Origin: Bacteroidales bacterium | GTDB lineage: Bacteria > Bacteroidota > Bacteroidia > Bacteroidales > F082 | Assembly: GCA_024400425.1 (NCBI GenBank) | Contig: JAKSMV010000001.1 | Location: forward strand, 124,001 to 188,000 | Direction: 5' to 3' | Length of the DNA: 64,000 nucleotides | Part shown: one piece after another, positions 44,166 to 53,262 of the stretch | Layout: each line of letters begins with the position of its first letter | How positions within the stretch are numbered: the first letter of the stretch is position 1 | Notes under the pieces: generated by a model | What the model was told of the DNA's origin: nothing | The model's input: only the letters and a program-made list of their open reading frames with translations | Database searches by the model: none | Program-made: the position numbers and the translations under genes

Positions 44166-45824
44166 ATGAAAAAGTTTGCTTTTACTTTGGTCTTGGCTCT
44201 GATTTGTCTGATTTCGGTATCACAGCAGCCTCACAAATTCTTGCAGGAAAGGATGCAACAAGGGTTGTTAATCGGGCAGATTTCAGAGTTGATGCCTAAT
44301 TGGATGAATTATTCGGAAAGGTTTGATAGTCTTGTATGCAATCGTGGCGATGAAAGACAGGTGATTTGTTATTTATATGATGACCATTCACATCTAATTG
44401 AGAACACACTTATTAACTATGTTAACAATATCCTTGAAGATGGTATGAAGAATGTTTATTCCTATGACGAAAACGGCAACTGCATTTTAGAAGCAGAGTA
44501 TCGAGGATTTGATGATCAATGGATAGAAATGGAAAAAAGAGAATACACTTACGATGCCAACGGAAATCGTTTGTCGCAGCTTGATTATTCCTACGGAGAG
44601 CCAATAAGAAAATACATTTGGACTTATAATAATGATAATCAATGTCTTATTGAAGAACGTTGGTATTTTTATTCAACAGAATACGTTCCCGAATTCAGAA
44701 TAGAAAACACATACGATGCCAATGGAAATTTAATGCTTTGTCTTCGTCAACAGGGAGAATGGGATGGAACATGGATAAACTACAAAAAGGAAGAATATGC
44801 TTATGACATTTATAACAATTTGATTTCTGAAACGTCTTACAAGTGGTATTCTATTTCTCCGGAATGGATAGAGGAAGAAAGAATAACATATAGCTATGAT
44901 GCAAACAACAATTTGATTTGTAAAATGGTTTATGGTGATGTTACTATCGAAAAGATAGAATGCTTCTACGATGAATCAAATCATCTTATCCTTTCTATTA
45001 GTACTCGATTTGGCTCTAGCAATTATTGGGAAAACCTGTTCAAATCGGAATATGAATACGACCAAAGCGATAGTCTTGTCAATGAAGTGCATTATATAGG
45101 CAAAGGTTCCTACTATGAGCAGTCATGGCATCCCAATAGCAAAATCGAATATGTTAGAAATAATGGAGGCTATACTATTTGTTTGACAAATTCTCGTTCT
45201 CATTCCGTTTCCGATGATAGTTTGTATTATGAAACTCGTTACCTGTATGATTACGACAGCTATAACCGAATGGTTTCTATGGCTTATTTACGATGGAACA
45301 GCAATGAAAACGATTTCATTTTTAATGAGAAAGAAGTGTGTGAATTTGATGCCAATGGAAATGTCAATGAATATACTTTTTATGAATATGAGGATGGTGA
45401 CTGGATAATAGATGAAAGTTTTGAAAATACCTATGATTTGACTGTAGATGCAGCGAATATATTAGGTTTATCAATGATTTATAATGAGGCTTTTTCTGGT
45501 ATAGTTTTTACTGATGAAAACCATATTCAAAACAAATGGCTTTCGTGCAGATTTACTATAGAAGATGAAGAAGAGTTATTACTAACTTTGTATTATTCTG
45601 GCTATTATGATGTTGACGAAAATGAGTCAACCTCTTTGAAAGTTTATTCTTCAGAGGGAACGCTTTCCGTTGAAAACGACAACATTACCGACATTCAGGT
45701 TTTCGACATGCTTGGCCGTCTTGTGGCGCAACAAAACCAAGTGACACAATGCAGATTCAATTTAAAGCCTGGCGTTTATGTCGTAAAAGCGGGTAATGCT
45801 TCAGTGAAAGCTGTGGTGAAATAA
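44166..45824 (+). CDS. YD-repeat (RHS-like) protein with T9SS sorting domain
   Basis: A 552-residue secreted protein with a signal peptide (residues 1-19). Residues about 95-430 are YD-like repeats ([44 protein letters not shown]). The end is a sorting domain ([39 protein letters not shown]), so it should cross the outer membrane by T9SS. No toxin domain is seen. The gene is clearly more AT-rich and uses other codons than its neighbours, which hints at recent transfer. Confidence 0.85.
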   Translation: MKKFAFTLVLALICLISVSQQPHKFLQERMQQGLLIGQISELMPNWMNYSERFDSLVCNRGDERQVICYLYDDHSHLIENTLINYVNNILEDGMKNVYSYDENGNCILEAEYRGFDDQWIEMEKREYTYDANGNRLSQLDYSYGEPIRKYIWTYNNDNQCLIEERWYFYSTEYVPEFRIENTYDANGNLMLCLRQQGEWDGTWINYKKEEYAYDIYNNLISETSYKWYSISPEWIEEERITYSYDANNNLICKMVYGDVTIEKIECFYDESNHLILSISTRFGSSNYWENLFKSEYEYDQSDSLVNEVHYIGKGSYYEQSWHPNSKIEYVRNNGGYTICLTNSRSHSVSDDSLYYETRYLYDYDSYNRMVSMAYLRWNSNENDFIFNEKEVCEFDANGNVNEYTFYEYEDGDWIIDESFENTYDLTVDAANILGLSMIYNEAFSGIVFTDENHIQNKWLSCRFTIEDEEELLLTLYYSGYYDVDENESTSLKVYSSEGTLSVENDNITDIQVFDMLGRLVAQQNQVTQCRFNLKPGVYVVKAGNASVKAVVK

Positions 45825-45837
45825 ATTACAAAACTAT

Positions 45838-47445
45838 ATGCAAGTACTGAAATCAAACATACAAACCAACTCTGCTGAGTTCAAGGAAAAGGAGGCTAAT
45901 TTCCTGAAACTGATGGCCGATTACCGTCAGGCGATGGGCGAGGCCATGAAAGGCGGCGGCGAGGCTGCCGTGGCTAAACATAAGAAGCGCAACAAGCTTT
46001 TGGCACGCGAACGCATCGATTTGCTCATCGACCCGAACACGCCGTTTCTGGAGCTTTCGCCGATGGCGGCCTACGGAACCTACAACAACGATTTTCCGTC
46101 GGCGGGCATCATCACGGGCATTGGCATCATTCAGGGCCGCGAGGCGGTGATTGTTGCCAACGATGCCACGGTGAAAGGCGGAACCTATATGCAATATACG
46201 GTGAAGAAACACCTTCGCGCTCAGGAAATTGCCATGGAAAACCATCTGCCTTGCGTGTATATGGTGGACAGCGGCGGTGCCTTCCTGCCCGAGCAGGACA
46301 CCGTCTTCCCCGACCGCGACCATTTCGGCAGGTTTTTCTACAATCAGGCGCGCATGTCGGCCATGGGCATTCCGCAGATTGCCATCGTGATGGGCATGTG
46401 TACGGCGGGCGGTGCCTACGTTCCCGCCATGAGCGATGAGACCATCATCGTCCGCAACCAAGGCACGATTTACCTTGGCGGCCCTCCGCTGGTGAAAGCC
46501 GCCACGGGCGAAGTGGTGACGGCTGAAGAATTGGGCGGCGCCGACATGCACACTTCCATTTCGGGTGTCGCTGACCATTTGGCCGAAAACGACGAACACG
46601 CTTTGCAGATTTGCCGCAACATTTTCAAGACTTTGGAAAAATCGCATCGGCAAAAATTGGATATGCTTCCCGTTGAGGCACCTTTATACGACCCCGAAGA
46701 GTTGTACGGCTTGGCTCCCGTCGATTTCCACAAGCTCGTTGATCCGCGCGAAATCATTGCCCGCATCGTCGATGGCAGCCGTTTCCAGGAGTTCAAGGCG
46801 CGTTATGCCACGACCATTGTGTGTGGTTTTGCGCATATCATGGGTTTTCCTGTCGGCATCATTGCGAATTTTGGCGTATTGTTCTCTGAATCAGCGTTAA
46901 AGGCGACGCATTTCATCGAGCTTTGCTGCCAGCGCAACATTCCTTTGGTGTTTTTGCAGAACATCACAGGATTTATGGTCGGCAAGCAGTATGAGCAAGG
47001 CGGCATTGCCAAGGACGGCGCCAAGATGGTTCATGCCGTTTCAAACGCCAATGTGCCGAAGTTCACGGTCATTTTCGGTGGCTCATTCGGTGCCGGCAAC
47101 TACGGCATGGCTGGCCGTGCTTACAGTCCAAGATTGCTTTTCATGTGGCCTAATGCCAAGATTTCGGTGATGGGCGGCGAACAGGCAGCCAATGTGCTGG
47201 CCACCGTGAAAGAAGACCAATACAAATACAAAGGACTGGATGTCCCGACTGATGAAATTGCCAAGTTGAAACGTGATATTCTGGCCAAATACGATTACGA
47301 AGGCTCGGCCTATTACAGCACGGCACGCCTTTGGGATGATGGCATCATCGACCCGGTTGACACGCGCAATGTGCTGGCTTTGGGCATTGCCGCATCGTTG
47401 AACAAGCCTTTCCCGATGCAGCAGTTTGGCGTGTTTAGGATGTAA
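45838..47445 (+). CDS. Acyl-CoA carboxylase beta subunit (methylcrotonyl-CoA type)
   Basis: A 535-residue carboxyltransferase. The carboxybiotin and acyl-CoA binding regions are recognisable: [75 protein letters not shown] and [20 protein letters not shown]. The match is closest to methylcrotonyl-CoA carboxylase beta chains, which use the biotin carried by an alpha chain to carboxylate 3-methylcrotonyl-CoA in leucine breakdown. No biotin-carrying or biotin-carboxylase subunit is in the window, so it may serve another acyl-CoA. It begins 13 bp after the YD-repeat gene. Confidence 0.88.
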   Translation: MQVLKSNIQTNSAEFKEKEANFLKLMADYRQAMGEAMKGGGEAAVAKHKKRNKLLARERIDLLIDPNTPFLELSPMAAYGTYNNDFPSAGIITGIGIIQGREAVIVANDATVKGGTYMQYTVKKHLRAQEIAMENHLPCVYMVDSGGAFLPEQDTVFPDRDHFGRFFYNQARMSAMGIPQIAIVMGMCTAGGAYVPAMSDETIIVRNQGTIYLGGPPLVKAATGEVVTAEELGGADMHTSISGVADHLAENDEHALQICRNIFKTLEKSHRQKLDMLPVEAPLYDPEELYGLAPVDFHKLVDPREIIARIVDGSRFQEFKARYATTIVCGFAHIMGFPVGIIANFGVLFSESALKATHFIELCCQRNIPLVFLQNITGFMVGKQYEQGGIAKDGAKMVHAVSNANVPKFTVIFGGSFGAGNYGMAGRAYSPRLLFMWPNAKISVMGGEQAANVLATVKEDQYKYKGLDVPTDEIAKLKRDILAKYDYEGSAYYSTARLWDDGIIDPVDTRNVLALGIAASLNKPFPMQQFGVFRM

Positions 47446-47499
47446 GAAAATTGAGGTTTTGTTCAGCAAAAACCAATAATATGCTTTAATAAAAGCCTA

Positions 47500-47615
47500 T
47501 ATTTCGCCAAAATGAGCATAAAAAGTAGTGTTTTGGCGAAATATACATATATATTCTGCCAAAATGCGTAAAAAAATAAAGTTTTGGCAAAATATAGTGC
47601 TATATCTCGCCAAAA
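47500..47615. repeat. Five alternating CGCCAAAA/TTTTGGCG boxes about 26 bp apart
   Basis: Boxes at 47505 (CGCCAAAA), 47531 (TTTTGGCG), 47557 (TGCCAAAA), 47582 (TTTTGGCA) and 47608 (CGCCAAAA), in alternating orientation with a step of 25-26 bp and A/T-rich flanks (TATATTT/AAATATA). They lie between two convergent genes, so they serve neither as a promoter region. Confidence 0.85.
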
Positions 47616-47634
47616 CTTATTGCGATTTTAGGGG

Positions 47635-49434
47635 TCAATCATCATCACAATCGATGGTGCGGGCAATCTTCTCGATGTTCAGGCTGCGGGCCGAAGCATC
47701 GATGATGTCTTTGTAGATGCCGCCTTTCTTGTAGACTTCGTCTGGGTCGCCCGATTGCTCGACGCGGCCGTCTTTCAAGGCGTAGATGATGTCGGCATCA
47801 ATGATTTGCGAGATGCTGTGCGAAATGATGATGACGGTGCGGTTCTGCTTGATGGCATCGATGCTGTTCTTGATTTGTTCGGTCGAGATGGCATCGAGTG
47901 AAGCGGTAGGTTCATCCAGGAAAATGATAGGCGGATTCTTGAGGAACATACGCGCAATGGCGATGCGTTGCTGCTGACCGCCCGAGAGTTGGTCGGCCTT
48001 GCTCTCAAACTGCTTCGGCAACGCCATGATTTGGTCGTAGATATAGGCTTTCTTGGCGGCTTCAATCACATCTTCGTGCGTGGCTTTCGGGTTGCCGTAA
48101 AGAATGTTTTCCTCGATGGAACCATCAAAAATGTGATTCTTCTGCAACACCAATCCGATGTTTTCGCGGAGGAAATGCGTGTCGTAATCCTTCAAGTCAA
48201 CGCCGTCGAGCTGGATGCTGCCGCAATCAGGTTCGTAGAACTTATCCAGCAGATTGACGATGGTACTCTTGCCCGCACCCGACAGACCCACGAAAGCGGT
48301 AATCTTGCCCGGGCGAATGTCCATATTGATGTTATGCAAGGCCTTGGTGCCATTCGGATAGGTGAAATCGACACCCGAAATGGTGAAGTTGCCATGAATC
48401 TTTTCGGTTTTGTAATTGCCGCTCGGTTCAACATCGGTATCGGAATGAAGGATGCTGAAGAAGCCTTCGGCATAAATCAAGGCGTCGTTCATGTCGTCGA
48501 AAATGCGCTGCAACTGGGTGATAGGCGCCACCACATTGCTGAACAGCATGACGTGATACATGATTTTACCGATGGTCATGCCCGGATAGCCTTTCAGCAC
48601 GAGATAAGCCGTGAGGATGATGACCAAAACCGTGCCCACCTGCTTCACGAAACTCTTTACGCCATTATAGTAGAAACTCACCTTGCGGGTGTTCATCTGG
48701 TTTTGGGTGACGTTATTCTGAATGTTCAGTTGCTTTTCGGCTTCAATCTGTTCGCGGTTGAACGACTTGATGACATTGATGGATTCGATGATGTTCATGA
48801 TGCCGTGGCTCTTGGTTTCGAGCATGGAGCGCATCTCGCGGCGCCAGCCTTTCAAGCGTTTCGCCTGGCGGAAGGTGATGAAGAAATAAATCGGCACAAT
48901 GCCCAAAGCCACCAAACCGACATACACGTTGGCGGCAAACATCAGTATCAAGGCGAGCAAGGCACTGGTGAACAGCGGCAGCAAGTCGATGAAGAAATTC
49001 TGCACCGTGCGCGAAAGGCTGCTCACGCCTTGGTCGATACGGGTCTGGAGCTTGCCGGTGCCGTTGTCCGTTTCGGAGAAGAAAGCCATGCGGAAAGTCA
49101 GCACTTTTTCGATGACGCTTTGCGCAAGGTCGCGCGAGACGAAAATCCTCATGCGCTCGCCGAAATAGTTCTGCAAGAAAGTGATGACGGCGGAAAGGAT
49201 TTCCTTGCCCAGCAGCACACAAGCGATGGTGACGACAATCTTGTAGGCGGCAGGACCCCAAGGCGTGTTCGCGTTGACCATTCCGTCAACCTCATCGACG
49301 GTCCAATCCAGAACGATAGCATTGACCTGAGCCATCAAGGAGCCGATGAGTGTAAGAATTAAAGTAATGAAAACCAACCATTTGTATGGTTTTACAAAAG
49401 GCTTGATGTTTTTGAAAAGTTGCCAGATGTTCAT
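47635..49434 (-). CDS. ABC exporter half-transporter (MsbA-like)
   Basis: A 599-residue fusion of a six-helix membrane domain (residues about 15-310) and an ATPase. Walker A is GLSGAGKST, the signature LSGGQQQRIAIARMF, Walker B IIFLDEPTASLD and the H-loop ISHSISQI. It should work as a homodimer in the inner membrane, exporting lipid or another hydrophobic compound. It starts 14 bp after the U32 gene and is probably cotranscribed with it. Confidence 0.92.
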   Translation of the reverse strand: MNIWQLFKNIKPFVKPYKWLVFITLILTLIGSLMAQVNAIVLDWTVDEVDGMVNANTPWGPAAYKIVVTIACVLLGKEILSAVITFLQNYFGERMRIFVSRDLAQSVIEKVLTFRMAFFSETDNGTGKLQTRIDQGVSSLSRTVQNFFIDLLPLFTSALLALILMFAANVYVGLVALGIVPIYFFITFRQAKRLKGWRREMRSMLETKSHGIMNIIESINVIKSFNREQIEAEKQLNIQNNVTQNQMNTRKVSFYYNGVKSFVKQVGTVLVIILTAYLVLKGYPGMTIGKIMYHVMLFSNVVAPITQLQRIFDDMNDALIYAEGFFSILHSDTDVEPSGNYKTEKIHGNFTISGVDFTYPNGTKALHNINMDIRPGKITAFVGLSGAGKSTIVNLLDKFYEPDCGSIQLDGVDLKDYDTHFLRENIGLVLQKNHIFDGSIEENILYGNPKATHEDVIEAAKKAYIYDQIMALPKQFESKADQLSGGQQQRIAIARMFLKNPPIIFLDEPTASLDAISTEQIKNSIDAIKQNRTVIIISHSISQIIDADIIYALKDGRVEQSGDPDEVYKKGGIYKDIIDASARSLNIEKIARTIDCDDD

Positions 49435-49448
49435 GGTATGATGTTAAT

Positions 49449-51326
49449 TTAAACTGCAAAAATATTCATTTGGCAATTACGGCAATCAAATTCGAGGCGG
49501 AATGTTCCCTTTTCGTTCGAGAGGATGAGCGGTGTGGCTTTTTTGCCTGTCTCCTTGCTGCACATTCCGTTGGCGTAGCGGATGCAGTGTTTGGTTGTCA
49601 TCACTTTGATGCCGGACTGCTTGGAATACGATTTTTCCAATCCGTCCTCGATTTCGTTTACGCCGTGCTGACGGTAAAATTCAGCGGCCAAGGCATTGGT
49701 CACATTGCCCAAATAGGATAATTCCGTTTCGGGATAATTTGTAGAGACGTGCCATGGCGCGTCTCTATGGGGACGGTTATTTTTATGGTTTTCAACCAAA
49801 TGATTCATCAGTTTTTCAACCAGATTGCGTTTCATTTCGCCGATGACCGAGGCAGGGATCAGGTAAGGTTGCGCAAAATCCAGTTTCAAATCGACAGGAT
49901 TGAAAATGGTGTCGCCCCATTGCAAGGCCTTCTTACGGATGTTTTCGGTGGCCTTTTCGGGGTTGTTGGCGATGATTTTTTCATATTCGGCGGTTGTAGA
50001 GACGCGCGGCGCGTCTTCTTCGCCCGTTTGTTTTGAGACGTGCCATGGCGCGTCTCTACCATCGTCTATCGATGCGATAAATCCGTATCCCTTTTCATTT
50101 TCTTCAAGGGACAATTGTATGTCAATCTTGCGGTTGCCATTCGATGCATCCACTAGTTTCTGCCATTCGATATCGAGATTGCGGTAAATTTTCGTGCCGC
50201 GTGTGGCGCCATGCGGACGGTTGCTCGAAATGGTTTTTCCGTTGACCACATCGGCGCGGAGGCCTTTCAGTTCGCCGTTTTCATCGAGGAAGCAGAAACC
50301 ATCGCCATTGTGAAGAACCTTGTCGGTACGCAGTTCCATACGGACTGAATTACACCAAGTTACCTCACCGACATATTCACCCATCGATTTCGGGGTGAAC
50401 GGCGAATCGATGCCTTTCTTGCGGCCTTCGATGAAATAATCGGTGAAGCCGCGCGAAAACGATTTCTCCGGATTGACCTCGAAACCGATACTGCAATGGC
50501 CTCTTGAGGCTTGCTGCAAATCGGTTCTCCGGCTGATGATTTCGTCCAATTTCTTGCGATAGTAGGCCGTCACATTCTTCACATAATCGGCTTCCTTCAG
50601 TCGGCCTTCGATTTTGAAACTGGTGATGCCGGCATCAATCAATTGTTCGAGGTGGGCACTGTTGTTCAGGTCTTTAAGTGACAGTAAATGACGGCTTTCT
50701 ATCAAGGTCTTGCCGTTTTCATCAAGCAGGTTCCAAGGCAGACGGCATGGCTGTGCGCAGGCACCACGGTTGGCGCTGCGGTTGCCCAAATAATGGCTCA
50801 GGTAGCATTGCCCGCTCTGGCAGACGCACAACGAACCATGCACGAAAAATTCCAATGGAACACTTGTGTTGGCACGGATTTCCTTGATTTGCTCAAGCGA
50901 AAGTTCGCGGCCTAAAACGACTTGCGAAAAACCGACTTTCTCCAAAAACTGCACTTTCTCCAAACTCAGGTTGTTGCATTGCGTGCTGGCATGAAGTGGA
51001 ATGGGTGGCAAATCCATCATGAGCAGCGACATATCCTGCACAATCATGGCATCGACGCCAGCGTTCCAGCAGTCGTAAACGATTTTGCGGGCGCGTTCCA
51101 ATTCGTTGTCGCGGAGCAAGGTGTTGAGCGTCACATAAACCTTCGCATCATACAGCGCGGCATGACGGCACAATTTTTCAATGTCTTCAATGGAATTGGA
51201 GACTTTTTCGCGTGCGCCGAAATCGGGGCCGCCAATATAAACCGCATCGGCACCATGGTTGATGGCGGCCATGCCCACTTCGCAATCCTTGGCAGGGGAG
51301 AGGAGTTCAATCTTTGTCGTATTCAT
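49449..51326 (-). CDS. U32-family protein, RlhA/YdcP-like, with palindromic insertions
   Basis: A 625-residue cytoplasmic protein. The N-terminus (ELLSPAKDCEVGMAAINHGAD) and the Cys cluster CVCQSGQCYLSHYLGNRSANRGACAQPCR (split over about 168-197) are those of the U32 family; the best-studied member, RlhA, hydroxylates C2501 of 23S rRNA, and relatives act in tRNA hydroxylation. A further Cys set ends the chain (CIRYANGMC ... CRNCQMN). Three copies of the GTAGAGAC palindrome lie inside the gene in frame; two give RDAPWHVS, the third the related EDAPRVS. The transcript is probably leaderless. Confidence 0.88.
   Translation of the reverse strand: MNTTKIELLSPAKDCEVGMAAINHGADAVYIGGPDFGAREKVSNSIEDIEKLCRHAALYDAKVYVTLNTLLRDNELERARKIVYDCWNAGVDAMIVQDMSLLMMDLPPIPLHASTQCNNLSLEKVQFLEKVGFSQVVLGRELSLEQIKEIRANTSVPLEFFVHGSLCVCQSGQCYLSHYLGNRSANRGACAQPCRLPWNLLDENGKTLIESRHLLSLKDLNNSAHLEQLIDAGITSFKIEGRLKEADYVKNVTAYYRKKLDEIISRRTDLQQASRGHCSIGFEVNPEKSFSRGFTDYFIEGRKKGIDSPFTPKSMGEYVGEVTWCNSVRMELRTDKVLHNGDGFCFLDENGELKGLRADVVNGKTISSNRPHGATRGTKIYRNLDIEWQKLVDASNGNRKIDIQLSLEENEKGYGFIASIDDGRDAPWHVSKQTGEEDAPRVSTTAEYEKIIANNPEKATENIRKKALQWGDTIFNPVDLKLDFAQPYLIPASVIGEMKRNLVEKLMNHLVENHKNNRPHRDAPWHVSTNYPETELSYLGNVTNALAAEFYRQHGVNEIEDGLEKSYSKQSGIKVMTTKHCIRYANGMCSKETGKKATPLILSNEKGTFRLEFDCRNCQMNIFAV
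49741..49767. repeat. Interspersed GTAGAGAC palindrome, copy 5 (inside U32 gene)
   Basis: 27 bp, GTAGAGACGTGCC plus ATGGCGCGTCTCTA, in frame with the U32 gene; encodes HRDAPWHVSTN at about residues 519-529. Confidence 0.9.
49996..50018. repeat. Interspersed palindrome variant, copy 6 (inside U32 gene)
   Basis: GTAGAGACGCGCGGCGCGTC with a shortened core (4 bp less than other copies) and an imperfect right arm; encodes EEDAPRVSTT in the U32 frame. It sits 16 bp from copy 7. Confidence 0.75.
50035..50059. repeat. Interspersed GTAGAGAC palindrome, copy 7 (inside U32 gene)
   Basis: GAGACGTGCC plus ATGGCGCGTCTCTAC, encodes GRDAPWHVSKQ at about residues 422-432 of the U32 protein. Confidence 0.9.
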
Positions 51327-51330
51327 GTTG

Positions 51331-51338
51331 CAAAAGTA
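51331..51338 (-). promoter_or_regulatory. -7 box (TACTTTTG) for the U32-ABC operon
   Basis: Minus-strand TAnnTTTG match ending 4 bp before the U32 ATG, so the message is probably leaderless. Confidence 0.65.
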
Positions 51339-51421
51339 CGATTTTTATCGACCGCTTTCCCCATCAAGACCAACACTTTTCAAGAATAGAAAATAGAATG
51401 TATGTGTGTCGAAAAATACAC

Positions 51422-51429
51422 TATTTTTG
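51422..51429 (+). promoter_or_regulatory. -7 box (TATTTTTG) for the AlgX/MBOAT operon
   Basis: TAnnTTTG match 20 bp upstream of the ATG at 51450; it opens a run of five same-strand genes with short gaps. Confidence 0.65.
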
Positions 51430-51449
51430 CATTTTATTATCTAATTCTA

Positions 51450-53234
51450 ATGGGTAAATGGCCAAAATATGATGTGTTGCTATTCAGCGTTTTGCTGGTG
51501 CTGTTGTTCCTGCCAATGGTAGTGGAACACACTGGCATCATCAAATTGGAGCCTTTGCATGGAGTCACCAAAAATCAAGGGGAAGAGATGCCTCAACTGA
51601 CTTTTGAGGGTTATGTCTCTGGCGATTTCCCTAAAGAGCTTGAATCTTATTTGAGTTGTCACTTTGGCTTCCGCGAATTTGTCATTAGGATATACAACCA
51701 ATATCTTTGGGATTTTTATAAAAAGACTTATGCCAATGATATTGTCGTTGGGAAAGACAACTGGCTTTATGTCCCGCTGAGCGTTAGCGATTATTTTGGC
51801 AAGGAAATGCCGAAGTGGTATTCCTCGGCGGATGAAGCTCGTGCAGCTTTCGACAAGGAGGCAAGGTACATCAGCTGGGTGCACGACATCCTGAAGGAAA
51901 ACGGCGTTGATTTTCTGTTGGCACTCGCTCCTGAAAAGTCTCACTTATATCCGGAACATTTACCCGATGGTGAGTTTGACACCGCCACTTTCAATGCTTG
52001 CCATTACTTTACGGAAAGGTTTGATGAAATGGGATTCCCTTATGTCGAAATGACCAAATGGTTTCAAGAAATCAAGGATACCATAGATTATCAATTGATT
52101 CCGCAGACGGGCGGGCATTGGAATTTTTCATCAGTGTATGCTGCCGATTCTCTTTTCCGGTTCATGGGCGCTCTGAAAGGTGTGGATTTGCCTGAAATAA
52201 GAATCGGCGAATTGCATGAAAGTGGCAAGTATTCGATGCTTGCAGACCGTGATTTGGAGAATCTTTTGAACTTGCAGCGTAAGTTCCGGTCAGTTCCTTT
52301 TGCCAAAGAAGCCGATGTCGCAGTTGAAGTAAATGAAGAAAGTGTAAAGACCAAGGTCTTGTTTGTTGGCAATTCTTTCTTCTGGAGGATTGCTAATTAT
52401 GTCCCGCTTAGAGAGATGTTCGACGATGTGGAGTTTTGGTATTATAATTCGACGGCTTACTATGGCGAGGGCTTTAAGGAGACGTGTAAGGTGGGCAATT
52501 TGAGGCTGTTGGAGAAACTGCTTGATTTCGATTATGTGGTGTGGATAACGACTGGAAACCAGCTGAATAAAGGATCGTTAGGCTTTGCCAAAAATGCTGT
52601 CTTGGCTTTGTGTGTCGATGACAGCTTGATGCAAGCCAACGTGATGCGTGTCGCCGATTCGTTGAGAAACGATTCTGTGGTCCAATCTGAGTTGGCGATG
52701 GATTCTCTAAGAGACCGTGAAATGCTTTTGACGGAAAAAGCCCGTAACGTGATAAAGCAAGATCCGAGTATGATACGTGAGCTTTCGGGCGAAAGTTTGC
52801 CGAGCATTCGTAATCGTGAAATACCTTATGCGAAGGTGATTAAGGACATCCGCAAAGATAGCGTTTGGATGGCCGCTTTGGCTGCCCAGGGCTTTCTGCG
52901 CACGGCGAATTTGAATTTGATGCTCCATGCCGAGACCGACCGTGTCTGGCAAGGCAAACCCTTGTATAGGGATCAGCTGGAGGAAATACAGTTCTCGTAT
53001 TTCTGTCAGGGTATGATTGATTCTTGCATGGAGGACATGCGTAAGAAACCTAAAACGATGGTGCTAGTTAGCGAAGACGCAAAGAAAAATAACAAACTGT
53101 TGGGGGAGGCATTGAGAGATGATGCCATTTGGCTCATCCGCCAGAAATATAAGTTGGACTCTTGCCGCTTGATTGACAATCCGGATGCGGTTATTGACAT
53201 TAACCCCATGAAACAATCGCAGCAGAACAATTAG
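51450..53234 (+). CDS. AlgX/AlgJ-like SGNH (DHHW-type) protein 1
   Basis: A 594-residue protein with an N-terminal membrane anchor (KYDVLLFSVLLVLLFLPMVV). The AlgX/AlgJ-like fold is marked by FGFREFVIRIYNQYLWDF, NWLYVPLS, FLLALAPEKSHLYPE, PQTGGHWNF and the serine block VLFVGNSFFWR. In alginate systems such proteins O-acetylate the polysaccharide in the periplasm with acetyl groups handed over by an MBOAT protein. The Asp of the D-x-H motif is Gly here. A helical C-terminal extension of about 170 residues includes GEALRDDAIWLIRQKY. First gene of the operon; ATG 51450 is preferred, since the -7 box lies within the longer reading. Confidence 0.85.
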   Translation: MGKWPKYDVLLFSVLLVLLFLPMVVEHTGIIKLEPLHGVTKNQGEEMPQLTFEGYVSGDFPKELESYLSCHFGFREFVIRIYNQYLWDFYKKTYANDIVVGKDNWLYVPLSVSDYFGKEMPKWYSSADEARAAFDKEARYISWVHDILKENGVDFLLALAPEKSHLYPEHLPDGEFDTATFNACHYFTERFDEMGFPYVEMTKWFQEIKDTIDYQLIPQTGGHWNFSSVYAADSLFRFMGALKGVDLPEIRIGELHESGKYSMLADRDLENLLNLQRKFRSVPFAKEADVAVEVNEESVKTKVLFVGNSFFWRIANYVPLREMFDDVEFWYYNSTAYYGEGFKETCKVGNLRLLEKLLDFDYVVWITTGNQLNKGSLGFAKNAVLALCVDDSLMQANVMRVADSLRNDSVVQSELAMDSLRDREMLLTEKARNVIKQDPSMIRELSGESLPSIRNREIPYAKVIKDIRKDSVWMAALAAQGFLRTANLNLMLHAETDRVWQGKPLYRDQLEEIQFSYFCQGMIDSCMEDMRKKPKTMVLVSEDAKKNNKLLGEALRDDAIWLIRQKYKLDSCRLIDNPDAVIDINPMKQSQQNN

Positions 53235-53262
53235 TAGAAATAATATTAAACTTCATAAAGTA

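Noticed and set aside
47968..49362. 464-residue open frame on the plus strand opposite the ABC transporter
   Set aside because: It is the antisense shadow of a well-supported gene with intact Walker and signature motifs, and has no family motif, signal or promoter.
33621..50059. Interspersed palindromes as ordinary terminators
   Set aside because: Four copies lie inside coding sequences in frame, and no T-run follows most copies, so a general terminator role does not explain them.
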